Under the pieces are notes generated by a model. That model was not told the origin of the DNA and did not search any database. It was given only the letters and a program-made list of their open reading frames with translations. Below, piece after piece: positions 18,693 through 26,785 of a DNA stretch of 64,000 nt. How positions within the stretch are numbered: the first letter of the stretch is position 1; every line of letters begins with the position of its first letter. The position numbers were made by a program, and so were the translations under genes. The stretch spans positions 620,001-684,000 of the forward strand of contig JAHHHY010000001.1 of assembly GCA_019359125.1 (NCBI GenBank), written 5' to 3'. Source of the stretch: Pleurocapsa minor GSE-CHR-MK 17-07R. GTDB lineage: Bacteria > Chloroflexota > Anaerolineae > Aggregatilineales > Phototrophicaceae.

Positions 18693-20636
18693 ATGGGTTA
18701 TTTCTGGCGCGCGCTTAAGACGCCTGTCGTCTTATCCGCGATATTTTTGGTTGTGCTCGGCTCTGCCCAGGCACAGGAAGGCCCGCAGGCGGTCGGTTCC
18801 GGCGTGGCGGCCCCCCTGGTATCCGCGCTGGCAGATGCCAGCAGCTTTGACCTGACCGTGGCGCCTTCGGGCACCAATCGCGGTTTTGGGTCGTTCTGCG
18901 CTGCTGAAGCGCCGATCACCCTCTCCACCCGTCCGATCAGCGCGTCAGAAGAAGGCGCGTGCGGTGCGGCTGGCGTACGATTCCTGGAACTCGTCGCTGG
19001 CTACAATGCCCTGGCGATGATCAGCAACCCCCAGGCGACGTTTGCGCAGTGCTTCACCCAGCAGGACCTGAATACCCTGCTGGTCCCCAGCGCGGCCGGC
19101 CAGGTCATCGACTGGTCGCAGGTCAATCTGGATAACGCGGGTGGCACAGTGCAGGTGATCGTGCCTGCCCAGGAAACCGCCGCGTATGCCCTGCTCGACA
19201 CGGTCATCGAGGGGGATGGCCTGCGCGCGGATGTCGTGACTGCTGCCTCGGCTGAAGAAGCCGTGAGCGCCGTTGCTGATGATCCCAACGCCATCGCGTT
19301 TGTCAGCTATGCCGATGCAGTCGCGGCTGGCGACAGCGTGCGCATTGGCGAGGTCAACACCTCGGTCGTGGGTTGCGCACAGCCCTCGCCCGCCAGCTTT
19401 GCTGACCGTTCGTACGCGCTGGCCGAGCCCGTTTTCGTGTATGTCAATGCTGAGCAGGCCGACGAAGCCCTGACTGGCTTCCTGATGACTGCCACCAGCG
19501 ATGCCGCCGCCGAAACGGTGGCCGCAGCCGGCTTTGTCGCCCCGCCGCCGTCGGTGACTGCCGTGAACGGCACCATCCTCAGCGAGGGCAACGACGGGCG
19601 TGAGTTCTCGCGCTATGTCACCGCTTTCCAGATTCCGCAGACTGTGACCGGCGCTGTGACAATCGCAGGCAGCGCCAGTGGCCGCACCTACGCGGATCGC
19701 GTCACGGCTGCTTTCACGAGCGCGTATCCGGGCGTCACCTCGACCATCACCACGCTGGGTGAGGCCGACGGTTTCCGCCGCCTGTGCAATGGCGAAGCTG
19801 AACTGGCGTTCGCCTTCTCGCCGATCTCCGAGGAACAACTGGCCAACTGCGCCGCGCTGAATGTGGTGCCGCTGACCATCGGCCTGGGCAGCACATCAGC
19901 CATCCTGCTGGCCAACGCTGCTGATACTTCGCTGGCCTGCCTGACGCTGCCGCAGGTCGCCTCGGCCTGGGCCGCCAGTGACGCGCCACCCGCCGCCTGG
20001 AGCGATGTCGATGCCAGCCTGAGCAGCGGGGCAATCACGCTGTTTTCGCCCCCATTTGGCAGCTATGTACTCGACCTTGCGCTGGCCACAGCGGGCGCAG
20101 CCACAGACGTCACCCGTGCCGACAGTGCCGTGCAGGTCAGCGACGATGCGCTTTACCGCGCCGCTGCCACGGCCAATGTCGATTCAGCCATGACGATCCT
20201 CAGCTTCGAGGAATACCAGAACGTGCTGACCAACGAGCAGGCAAACGTGCAGGCAGTCGCCATTGACGCCGGAGACGGGTGTGTCAGCCCGTCCGCGGAG
20301 ACCATCGCGGATGGCACCTACGCGCTGTCGCGCCCGCTGACGCTGTATGTCAGCCAGGCTGCGCTCACCCGCAGCGAAGTACAGTCCCTGGTGTGGTTCA
20401 TGGCCAGTGACGAGCAGTTCGATATCCTGCTGAACGCAGGCATCGCCGGACTGCCGTTTGCCGGGCTGGAAGGCATCCGCAACACGCTCCAGGACGCCTT
20501 CGCGGAGGCCGCAGCAGCCGCGGCGGAAGCAGCCCAGGCGGCCGCGGAAGCGACCCCCGAAGCCACCGCTGAAGCAGACGCGGCATCTGCCGAGTCAACA
20601 CCTGATGCGACAGCCGAGGCCACGCCCGCTTCGTAG
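18693..20636 (+). CDS. Secreted PstS-like protein with duplicated binding domain
   Basis: A 647-residue exported protein. A signal peptide ends at about residue 28 (A-Q-A). Two tandem periplasmic-binding-like domains follow, about 30-285 and 322-590. Both carry a ligand-loop region, a C-F/C-L-T-x-x-x-V/L segment and a matching Y-A-L-x-x-P-x-x-x-Y-V strand near 241 and again about 300 residues later, so the gene arose by internal duplication. The family binds phosphate and similar oxyanions, but ligand residues are diverged. The C-terminus is an Ala/Glu/Thr-rich low-complexity tail. No Pst permease or ATPase is adjacent, so it is likely a free or surface-held binding protein. Confidence 0.8.
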   Translation: MGYFWRALKTPVVLSAIFLVVLGSAQAQEGPQAVGSGVAAPLVSALADASSFDLTVAPSGTNRGFGSFCAAEAPITLSTRPISASEEGACGAAGVRFLELVAGYNALAMISNPQATFAQCFTQQDLNTLLVPSAAGQVIDWSQVNLDNAGGTVQVIVPAQETAAYALLDTVIEGDGLRADVVTAASAEEAVSAVADDPNAIAFVSYADAVAAGDSVRIGEVNTSVVGCAQPSPASFADRSYALAEPVFVYVNAEQADEALTGFLMTATSDAAAETVAAAGFVAPPPSVTAVNGTILSEGNDGREFSRYVTAFQIPQTVTGAVTIAGSASGRTYADRVTAAFTSAYPGVTSTITTLGEADGFRRLCNGEAELAFAFSPISEEQLANCAALNVVPLTIGLGSTSAILLANAADTSLACLTLPQVASAWAASDAPPAAWSDVDASLSSGAITLFSPPFGSYVLDLALATAGAATDVTRADSAVQVSDDALYRAAATANVDSAMTILSFEEYQNVLTNEQANVQAVAIDAGDGCVSPSAETIADGTYALSRPLTLYVSQAALTRSEVQSLVWFMASDEQFDILLNAGIAGLPFAGLEGIRNTLQDAFAEAAAAAAEAAQAAAEATPEATAEADAASAESTPDATAEATPAS

Positions 20637-20662
20637 GCCTGAAAGCATCACTCTATACTGAC

Positions 20663-20704
20663 AAAAAAGACAGCCCGCGCAAAACACGCAGGCTGTCTTT
20701 TATT
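20663..20704 (+). terminator. Intrinsic terminator after the PstS-like gene
   Basis: AAAAAAGACAGCC-c-GCG pairs with CGC-a-GGCTGTCTTTTA around a short A-rich loop. The flanking A and T runs mean it can also end the minus-strand tRNA transcript that abuts it. Confidence 0.85.
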
Positions 20705-20705
20705 G

Positions 20706-20778
20706 TGCCCCTGACAGGATTCGAACCTGTAACCTCAGACTTAGAAGGTCTTTATTCTATCCGTTGAACTACAGGGGC
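20706..20778 (-). tRNA. tRNA-Arg (anticodon UCU)
   Basis: A 73-base cloverleaf on the minus strand. The acceptor stem is GCCCCTG/CAGGGGC with discriminator A. The D stem is GTTC/GAAT. The anticodon loop CTTCTAA holds TCT, which reads AGA and AGG codons. The T arm is ACAGG-TTCGAAT-CCTGT. The outermost anticodon-stem pair is A-G, a mismatch. CCA is not encoded. The gene ends one base from the terminator hairpin. Confidence 0.93.
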
Positions 20779-20867
20779 AGTCTCGCTTCCGCAGTCATTC
20801 TAGCAGCATGCCTTTGGTTGTCAAGAAAACAACCGGGAAATCAGAACTTCCGTGCTATTTCAGGCAC

Positions 20868-20896
20868 TGTGAAAACGAGACGAGTTGCGCTATAAT
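20868..20896 (+). promoter_or_regulatory. Probable gyrB promoter
   Basis: A consensus TATAAT at 20891-20896 is preceded after 17 bases by TGTGAA at 20868-20873, and lies 25 bases before the gyrB ATG. Confidence 0.6.
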
Positions 20897-20921
20897 TCAG
20901 TGTACGAAACAAGGAGCGATC

Positions 20922-22904
20922 ATGGTCGATAAAACGGCGGTAGAGACATATACCGCAGATAGTATTGAACGTAAGGACCCTATCGAACATATCCGCCTGC
21001 GACCTGGCATGTACGTGGGCGGCAAAGATGCACGCGCCATGCATCATCTCGTCTACGAAATCGTGGACAACTCGATTGACGAGGCGCTGGCCGGGCGCTG
21101 CGATCACATCATTGTGACGCTGTATGACGACTACACGGTATCCGTGGCCGACAACGGCGTCGGCATCCCCGTGGGCATCAACAAGAAGACCGGCATCTCC
21201 GCCCTGCAAATGGTGCTGACGGAAGTCGGCTCTGGCGGCAAATTCAGCAACAGCGAAGGCGGCGCCTACAAGGTCAGCGGTGGCCTGCACGGTGTCGGTG
21301 CAGCGGCTGTTAATGCGCTGTCCGAGCATCTGACGGCGCATATCTACCGCGAAGGCTACCTGTGGGAACAGCAGTACCGCGCCGGGCGCGTGCAGAGCGA
21401 TGTGCGTCGTGTGCGTCCGCTGGAAGAAACTGAAGGCACGGGTACGGTGATTACCTTCAAGCCTGACTTCAGCATCATGGACGAGAACCTGTTCAGCTAC
21501 GAGACGCTTGAAGAGCGTTTCCGCGAGATGGCCTTCGTCACGCGCAAGGTCACCATCAGCCTGCGCGATGAGCGCGTCAAGCCGATCACCCGCGAGACGA
21601 CCTTCTACTTTGAAGGCGGCCTGACCTCGTTCGTGCGCCATCTGAATCGCAACCGTGAAGGCCTGCACAGCGTGGTGCGCATCGAGCGCGATGTGCAGAT
21701 TACGCCGGACAAGCACGATCCCTACACCATCGGCGTGGAAGTAGCGTTTCAGTTCACCGACTCGACCAATGTCACCGAGCTGGCGTTCGTCAATACAATC
21801 AACACGCCCGACGGCGGCACGCACCTGACCGGCCTGCGCGCAGCCATCACGGGCGCCGTCAATCGCTGGGCGCGCAAGTCTGGCCTGCTGAAAGACAAAG
21901 ATGCCAACTTTGGCGGCAACGACGTCATGGAAGGCATCATGGCCATCGTCTCCGTCAAGCATCCGGACCCGTCGTTTGAAAGCCAGACCAAGGTCAAGCT
22001 GCTCAATCCTGAAGTGCAGGGCGCAGTGTCGCAGGTCGTGACCGAGGGCTTTAACGAGTTCCTCGATCTGAATCCGCGCGAAGGCCGCCGCATCATTGAG
22101 AAATGCATGCTCAGCATGCGCGCCCGTGAAGCGGCCCGCAAGGCCCGCGACCTGGTGCGCAGCGGCCCCAGCCTGCTGGAAAGCACCACCCTGCCCGGCA
22201 AGCTGGCCGACTGCAGCAAGCATGGCGCAGATGCCGAAATTTTCATCGTGGAAGGTGACAGTGCCGGTGGCAGCGCCAAGCAGGGCCGCGACCGCCATTT
22301 CCAGGCAATCCTGCCGCTGCGTGGCAAGATCCTGAACACCGAGCGCGCGCGCCTGGACAAAATGCTGGACAACAACGAAATCAAGGCGCTCATCAGCGCG
22401 CTGGGCACCGGCATCAGCGAGGATTTCTCGCTGGACGGCCTGCGTTATCACCGCGTCATCATCATGACCGACGCGGACGTCGACGGCAGCCACATCCGCA
22501 CGCTGCTGCTGACCTTCTTCTTCCGCCAGATGCAGAAGATGATTCAGGACGGCCACCTGTATATCGCCCAGCCGCCAATCTTCCGCCTGCTGCACGGCAA
22601 AGAGCAGGAGTATGTGTACAACGAAGCCGGCGTGTCTGAAAACGACCTGCTGGTGCGCTCACTGAAGAAATACAAAGATCCAGACAAGGTCAAGGTCAGC
22701 CGCTACAAGGGTCTCGGTGAAATGAACCCGGAACAGCTGTGGGAGACGACCATGGACCCGGCACGCCGCACCCTGCTGCAGGTCACCATCGATGACGCCG
22801 CCGAGGCGGATCGCATCTTCGACATGCTCATGGGCAGCGCGGTGCCTCCGCGTCGTCGCTTCATTCAGACGCATGCCCGCAGCGTGCGCAATCTCGATAT
22901 CTGA
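20922..22904 (+). CDS. gyrB: DNA gyrase subunit B
   Basis: The ATPase subunit of DNA gyrase, which drives ATP-dependent negative supercoiling together with GyrA. The 660-residue product has the GHKL ATPase motifs (E-I-V-D-N-S-I-D-E-A and G-L-H-G-V-G-A-A-A-V-N-A-L-S), the TOPRIM residues V-E-G-D-S-A-G-G and D-A-D-V-D-G-S-H-I, and a C-terminal R-R-R-F-I-Q-T-H-A. The ATG at 20922 is preferred because AAGGAG lies just upstream and the protein then begins near the expected length. gyrA is not in the window. Confidence 0.97.
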   Translation: MVDKTAVETYTADSIERKDPIEHIRLRPGMYVGGKDARAMHHLVYEIVDNSIDEALAGRCDHIIVTLYDDYTVSVADNGVGIPVGINKKTGISALQMVLTEVGSGGKFSNSEGGAYKVSGGLHGVGAAAVNALSEHLTAHIYREGYLWEQQYRAGRVQSDVRRVRPLEETEGTGTVITFKPDFSIMDENLFSYETLEERFREMAFVTRKVTISLRDERVKPITRETTFYFEGGLTSFVRHLNRNREGLHSVVRIERDVQITPDKHDPYTIGVEVAFQFTDSTNVTELAFVNTINTPDGGTHLTGLRAAITGAVNRWARKSGLLKDKDANFGGNDVMEGIMAIVSVKHPDPSFESQTKVKLLNPEVQGAVSQVVTEGFNEFLDLNPREGRRIIEKCMLSMRAREAARKARDLVRSGPSLLESTTLPGKLADCSKHGADAEIFIVEGDSAGGSAKQGRDRHFQAILPLRGKILNTERARLDKMLDNNEIKALISALGTGISEDFSLDGLRYHRVIIMTDADVDGSHIRTLLLTFFFRQMQKMIQDGHLYIAQPPIFRLLHGKEQEYVYNEAGVSENDLLVRSLKKYKDPDKVKVSRYKGLGEMNPEQLWETTMDPARRTLLQVTIDDAAEADRIFDMLMGSAVPPRRRFIQTHARSVRNLDI

Positions 22905-22928
22905 GCACAACACCATCACTCAATCGCC

Positions 22929-22964
22929 GGGGGGCACCACATCAACGTGTGCCCCCTTCTTATT
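22929..22964 (+). terminator. Intrinsic terminator after gyrB
   Basis: GGGGGCAC (22930-22937) pairs with GTGCCCCC (22949-22956) around an 11-base loop, followed by TTCTTATT. The next gene on the same strand starts only about 15 bases beyond, so it must depend on read-through or on a promoter within this short stretch. Confidence 0.75.
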
Positions 22965-22978
22965 CGCAAAAGGCCAAC

Positions 22979-23800
22979 ATGCCACCCCGCTGGATCACTG
23001 CTGAAGACGCCGCACAACGCATCCCGGACAATGCAATCCTCGCCCTCGGTGGCATGACAGTTTATCGCCGTCCGGTGGGCTTTGTGTTATCGATGCTGAG
23101 GCGCACGCCGCGCCCCCAAAACCTGACGCTGTTGTGTTTCACTGCCGGGTACGAATCTGACCTGCTGATCGGTGCCGGATGTGTCTCTGCCATTCGCTCG
23201 TGTTATGTCGGGCTGGAGGCCTTCGGCTTTGCGCCGATGTTCACGGAACAGGCGAATCAGGGCTCGCTCACCGTGATTGAGGAAACCGAAGCCAGCCTGG
23301 CATTGGGACTGCGCGCAGCCGCTTCGAACGTGCCCTGGCTGCCGTCACGCGCATGGCTGGGCACTGATCTGCTGCGTCTGCGCCCGGATGTGCAGCCGCT
23401 GCCTGCTCCATGGGAAGGCCTGCTCACCTTCCCCGCCACACGACCCGATATCGCGGTCATCCACGGGCTGGAAGGTGACGAGAATGGCAGCGTACGCCTG
23501 AACAACAATCTGGGCGTCGACACCGAACTATGCACGGTGGCAGAGATTGTCATCGCCACTGTTGAGCGGCGCATCCCCAGTATCGACCCGGCCTGCGGAG
23601 ACCCGATCATTCCGCCACCAGGCATCGACTATCTGGTGGAAATGCCCAGCGGAGCCTTGCCTACCAGCCTGTTCCCAAAATATCCTGTCAGCGGCGGCGA
23701 AATGATGCGCTACGTGGATTACTGCAATGCAGGCAAGTTTGATACCTACCTGAACGCTGTGCTGACTTCAGGCTTCCCGTCACCCGCGCTCGACGTTTAG
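22979..23800 (+). CDS. CoA-transferase family I, subunit A (GctA/IpdA-like)
   Basis: A 273-residue alpha-type subunit of family I CoA-transferases, the group of glutaconate CoA-transferase and the steroid ring-opening hydrolase IpdAB. The A-L-G-G-M opening, R-x-P loop, G-Y-E-S-D-L-L-I-G-A-G-C-V and Y-V-G-L-E-A-F-G-F-A-P-M-F fit the subunit. The ATG at 22979 has AAAAGG six bases ahead. The matching B subunit is not next door; a B-type gene lies at 32338-33171 on the other strand. The substrate is unknown. Confidence 0.8.
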   Translation: MPPRWITAEDAAQRIPDNAILALGGMTVYRRPVGFVLSMLRRTPRPQNLTLLCFTAGYESDLLIGAGCVSAIRSCYVGLEAFGFAPMFTEQANQGSLTVIEETEASLALGLRAAASNVPWLPSRAWLGTDLLRLRPDVQPLPAPWEGLLTFPATRPDIAVIHGLEGDENGSVRLNNNLGVDTELCTVAEIVIATVERRIPSIDPACGDPIIPPPGIDYLVEMPSGALPTSLFPKYPVSGGEMMRYVDYCNAGKFDTYLNAVLTSGFPSPALDV

Positions 23801-23868
23801 CAGAGACTCATGCCCTGCTCTCGCATTTATGACGCGGGTTTGTTAACATTAAGTCTATTGAATTTTTT

Positions 23869-23962
23869 CCGGGGGAGTCTGCGTAAAGCGGGCTGAGAGG
23901 GTGCGTAGATCCGCGCCGACCCTAGAACCTGATCCGGCTCATACCGGCGTAGGGAGTGAAGA
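23869..23962 (+). ncRNA. TPP (THI-element) riboswitch
   Basis: Classic thiamine pyrophosphate aptamer. The G-G-G-G-A-G-T start, the conserved GCTGAGAGGG at 23892-23901, GACCCTAGAACCTGATCCGG at 23918-23937 and the closing CGTAGGGA at 23947-23954 are in the canonical order. It precedes a thiamine ABC importer, the expected target. Confidence 0.95.
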
Positions 23963-23982
23963 TGGCTGCCAGCCACACCCCT

Positions 23983-24042
23983 GCCGCACACCCGTGCGGC
24001 GGCTTCAATCAGGAACCCTCGGACTCGCGTGGATACACGAGG
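23983..24042 (+). promoter_or_regulatory. Riboswitch expression platform with sequestered ribosome site
   Basis: Two hairpins follow the aptamer. GCCGCAC-ACCC-GTGCGGC spans 23983-24000 without a U run. CCTCG (24017-24021) pairs with CGAGG (24038-24042), which holds the GAGG ribosome site for thiB. This suggests control of translation start rather than classic termination. The pairing with aptamer switching is inferred. Confidence 0.5.
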
Positions 24043-24050
24043 TCGTTCCC

Positions 24051-25118
24051 ATGAAGCGTTTGTTGATTCCCCTGCTTACATCGTTTGGTTTACTTGTCGC
24101 CCTGCCGGCTGCGGCCCAGGATGATGTCGTCACGCTGGTCACCCATGACAGCTTCGCGATCAGCGAGAGCGTCATTCAGGCGTTCCAGGCTGAGACCGGC
24201 TACACGCTGGAAATCCTGCGCGCAGGGGATGCCGGCATCCTCGTCAACCAGTCTGTGCTCAGCGCGGGCAATCCGCTGGGCGATGTGCTGTTTGGCGTGG
24301 ATAACACCTTCCTGACGCGCGCGCTGGATGGGGACATTTTCCTGCCCTACGCGTCCCCCGCGCTGGAAGACGTGCCTGAGTCGCTTCAGCTGGACGCAGA
24401 TGAAAACCGCGTCACCCCGATCGACTTTGGGGATGTCTGCCTGAACTACGACGCCGAATTCTTTGCTGCTGCGGGTGCGCCGCCCGTGCCAGAGTCCCTC
24501 GACGCGCTGACCGACCCTGCCTATGCAGGACTTCTGACGGTGCAGCACCCGGCCACATCGTCGCCCGGGCTGGCCTTCCTGATGGCGACCATCGCCGCGT
24601 TTGGCGACAGCGACGATACGGACGGCTACACCTATCTGGATTTCTGGCGTGACCTGGCCGCCAACGACGTCTATATCAGTGAGGGCTGGACGGATGCCTA
24701 CTACGGGCAGTTCAGCGGCGCGGCAGGCAACGAGGGTACACGCCCGCTGGTCGTGAGCTACGCCAGCAGCCCTGCCGCAGAAGTCTACTACGCCGAGAGC
24801 GCCCCCGAAGTCCAGCCGACCGGCGCCATCACGGGGCCCGGCACCTGCTTCCGCCAGATCGAATTCGCGGGCATCCTGGACGGCACCGATAACGAGGCTG
24901 GCGCGCAGGCCCTGATCGACTTCATGCTCACGCCTGCTTTTCAGGAAGACATGCCGCTCAATATGTTCGTCTATCCGGTCATCCCGGATGCCGTCATCCC
25001 CCAGGTATTTGCCGACACAGTGACGCTGTCGGACGAGCCTGTCAGCCTGGACCCCGCGCTGATCGATGCCAACCGTGAACGGTGGATCCAGGAATGGGTC
25101 GAAACAGTTCTGCAATAA
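24051..25118 (+). CDS. thiB: Thiamine ABC transporter, substrate-binding protein
   Basis: A 355-residue periplasmic thiamine-binding protein. The signal peptide ends at A-A-A-Q near residue 24. The sequence V-T-L-V-T-H-D-S-F opens the mature protein, with the F-G-V-D-N-T-F hinge and the Y-A-S-S-P-A motif typical of TbpA/ThiB. The ATG at 24051 is chosen because the same frame upstream runs through the riboswitch. It overlaps the permease gene start, so translation is coupled. Confidence 0.93.
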   Translation: MKRLLIPLLTSFGLLVALPAAAQDDVVTLVTHDSFAISESVIQAFQAETGYTLEILRAGDAGILVNQSVLSAGNPLGDVLFGVDNTFLTRALDGDIFLPYASPALEDVPESLQLDADENRVTPIDFGDVCLNYDAEFFAAAGAPPVPESLDALTDPAYAGLLTVQHPATSSPGLAFLMATIAAFGDSDDTDGYTYLDFWRDLAANDVYISEGWTDAYYGQFSGAAGNEGTRPLVVSYASSPAAEVYYAESAPEVQPTGAITGPGTCFRQIEFAGILDGTDNEAGAQALIDFMLTPAFQEDMPLNMFVYPVIPDAVIPQVFADTVTLSDEPVSLDPALIDANRERWIQEWVETVLQ

Positions 25119-26785
25119 GGCGCCGCCTTTCTCAGGCAGCATTCGGGGCAGCACTGGCTGCCCCATTGCTGTTTCTGCTGGCCTTCTTCGTCAATCCGCT
25201 GGCCAGTATCTTTGGCGTCAGCTTCATCCGGGCGGATGGCGGGCTGGACCTGTCGGGCTTTTTGAACATCGCCAGCTCGTCCTACTATCGCAATATCCTC
25301 GCCTTCACTGCGGTGCAGGCGGTCATCTCCACGGCTGTGACGATGGCAATCGCCGTGCCTTGCGCGCTGGTCTTTGCGCGCTACCAGTTCCGTGGCAAAT
25401 CCACGCTGCTGTCGCTGGCGACGCTGCCGTTTGTGCTGCCGCCTGTCGTGGTGGCCGCCGCCTTCATCGCCTTACTGGGCGAGCGCGGGCTGGTCAATGA
25501 CATGCTGCTGGCGATCGGCGCATCTGATGATGCCCTGCTGCGGATCGAGCGCACCTTCGGCCTGATTCTGCTGGCGCACGTGTTTTATAACGTGCCAGTC
25601 GCGCTGCGCATTCTGGTCGCCTTTCTGGCCAACCAGAGCGGCACGCCGGAAGAAGCCGGGCGCATGCTGGGCGCAAATCGGCGCCAGGTTTTCCGCTTTA
25701 TCAGCGTGCCGCTGCTGCGCCCTGCCCTGCTGTCTGCCGCGCTGATTGTGTTCATTTTCTGCTTCTCCAGCTTCGGCATCGTGCTCATTCTGGGCGGCCC
25801 GCAGTTTGCCACGCTGGAAGTGGAAATCTACCGGCAGGCGGCTGGCATTTTCAACCTGCCGCTGGCTGGCGCGCTGGCGGTCGTACAGCTAGGAGCCATG
25901 CTGCTGGCGATGAGCGCCTACCTGGCCAGCACCCGGCGCACAGCTGCCCTGTACAGCGGCAAACGGGCAGCACGGCCCATCCGCACCGTGCGTGACCGGA
26001 TCGCCGTGGCATGCGCCGTCGTGCTGCTGGGGATACTGCTGTTTACGCCGCTGGCCGCCATCCTGATCCGCGCCATCAGCCCGGATGGAACTGTCACGCT
26101 GCGCTATTTTGCCCTGCTGGCCCAGGTTCCGCGGGCAAGTGTGCTGGCTGTGCCCGCGGTGCAAACGATTGGTACATCGCTGGTGATCGCCTGTGTCGCG
26201 GCTATCCTGTCGGTGGGGCTGGGGACTGCGCTTAGCCTGCTCATCCGGCAGACCAGCGGGCGACTGGGCAGGCTGGTCGACACCGTGACTATGCTGCCGC
26301 TGGCCACCAGTGCGGTCACGCTCGGCTTCGGCTTCATTATCGCGCTGTCGCGACCGCCGCTCGACCTGCGCTCATCCTTCTGGATGATCCCGATTGCGCA
26401 CACGCTGATCGGCCTGCCCTTCGTCGTACGCAGCGTGCTGCCCTCGCTTCAGTCGATCCCGCGCAGCATCAACGAAGCGGCGCTGCTGCTGGGCGCGCGC
26501 CCAGCCCAGCGTGTGCTGTATGTGGATATCCCGCTGGTGCGGCGCGCTCTGCTGGTGGGCGCTGCTTTCGCCTTCACCACCAGCCTGGGTGAATTCGGAG
26601 CCGGGCTGTTTCTGGCGCGCCCGAATACGCCAACCATCTCGACGGCCATCTATCGCTTTCTGGGACAGCCCGGCATCAACAATTACGGGCAGGCCTATGC
26701 CTTAAGCGCGATGCTGCTGCTGGTCTGTCTGCTGTGCTTCCTGCTGATTGAGCGTTTTCGCCCTGCTGATGCAAGCGAGTTGTGA
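25094..26785 (+). CDS. thiP: Thiamine ABC transporter, permease
   Basis: A 563-residue fused permease with about 12 membrane spans, as two copies of the binding-protein-dependent permease domain. Each half has an E-A-x-x-x-x-G-A loop contacting the ATPase (E-E-A-G-R-M-L-G-A and N-E-A-A-L-L-L-G-A). The start is taken as the ATG at 25094, inside the thiB end; a GTG at 25082 would add four residues. Fused ThiP permeases of this size are usual. Confidence 0.9.
   Translation: MGRNSSAIRRRLSQAAFGAALAAPLLFLLAFFVNPLASIFGVSFIRADGGLDLSGFLNIASSSYYRNILAFTAVQAVISTAVTMAIAVPCALVFARYQFRGKSTLLSLATLPFVLPPVVVAAAFIALLGERGLVNDMLLAIGASDDALLRIERTFGLILLAHVFYNVPVALRILVAFLANQSGTPEEAGRMLGANRRQVFRFISVPLLRPALLSAALIVFIFCFSSFGIVLILGGPQFATLEVEIYRQAAGIFNLPLAGALAVVQLGAMLLAMSAYLASTRRTAALYSGKRAARPIRTVRDRIAVACAVVLLGILLFTPLAAILIRAISPDGTVTLRYFALLAQVPRASVLAVPAVQTIGTSLVIACVAAILSVGLGTALSLLIRQTSGRLGRLVDTVTMLPLATSAVTLGFGFIIALSRPPLDLRSSFWMIPIAHTLIGLPFVVRSVLPSLQSIPRSINEAALLLGARPAQRVLYVDIPLVRRALLVGAAFAFTTSLGEFGAGLFLARPNTPTISTAIYRFLGQPGINNYGQAYALSAMLLLVCLLCFLLIERFRPADASEL

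Noticed and set aside
20841-22595. Long minus-strand frame (about 584 codons) opposite gyrB
   Set aside because: Composition shadow of gyrB without recognisable domains.
22949-22978. Earlier GTG start for the CoA-transferase A half
   Set aside because: It lies inside the gyrB terminator stem; the ATG at 22979 has a proper ribosome site.
23901-24050. In-frame upstream extension of thiB
   Set aside because: It runs through the TPP aptamer and would place the signal peptide about 50 residues inside the protein.
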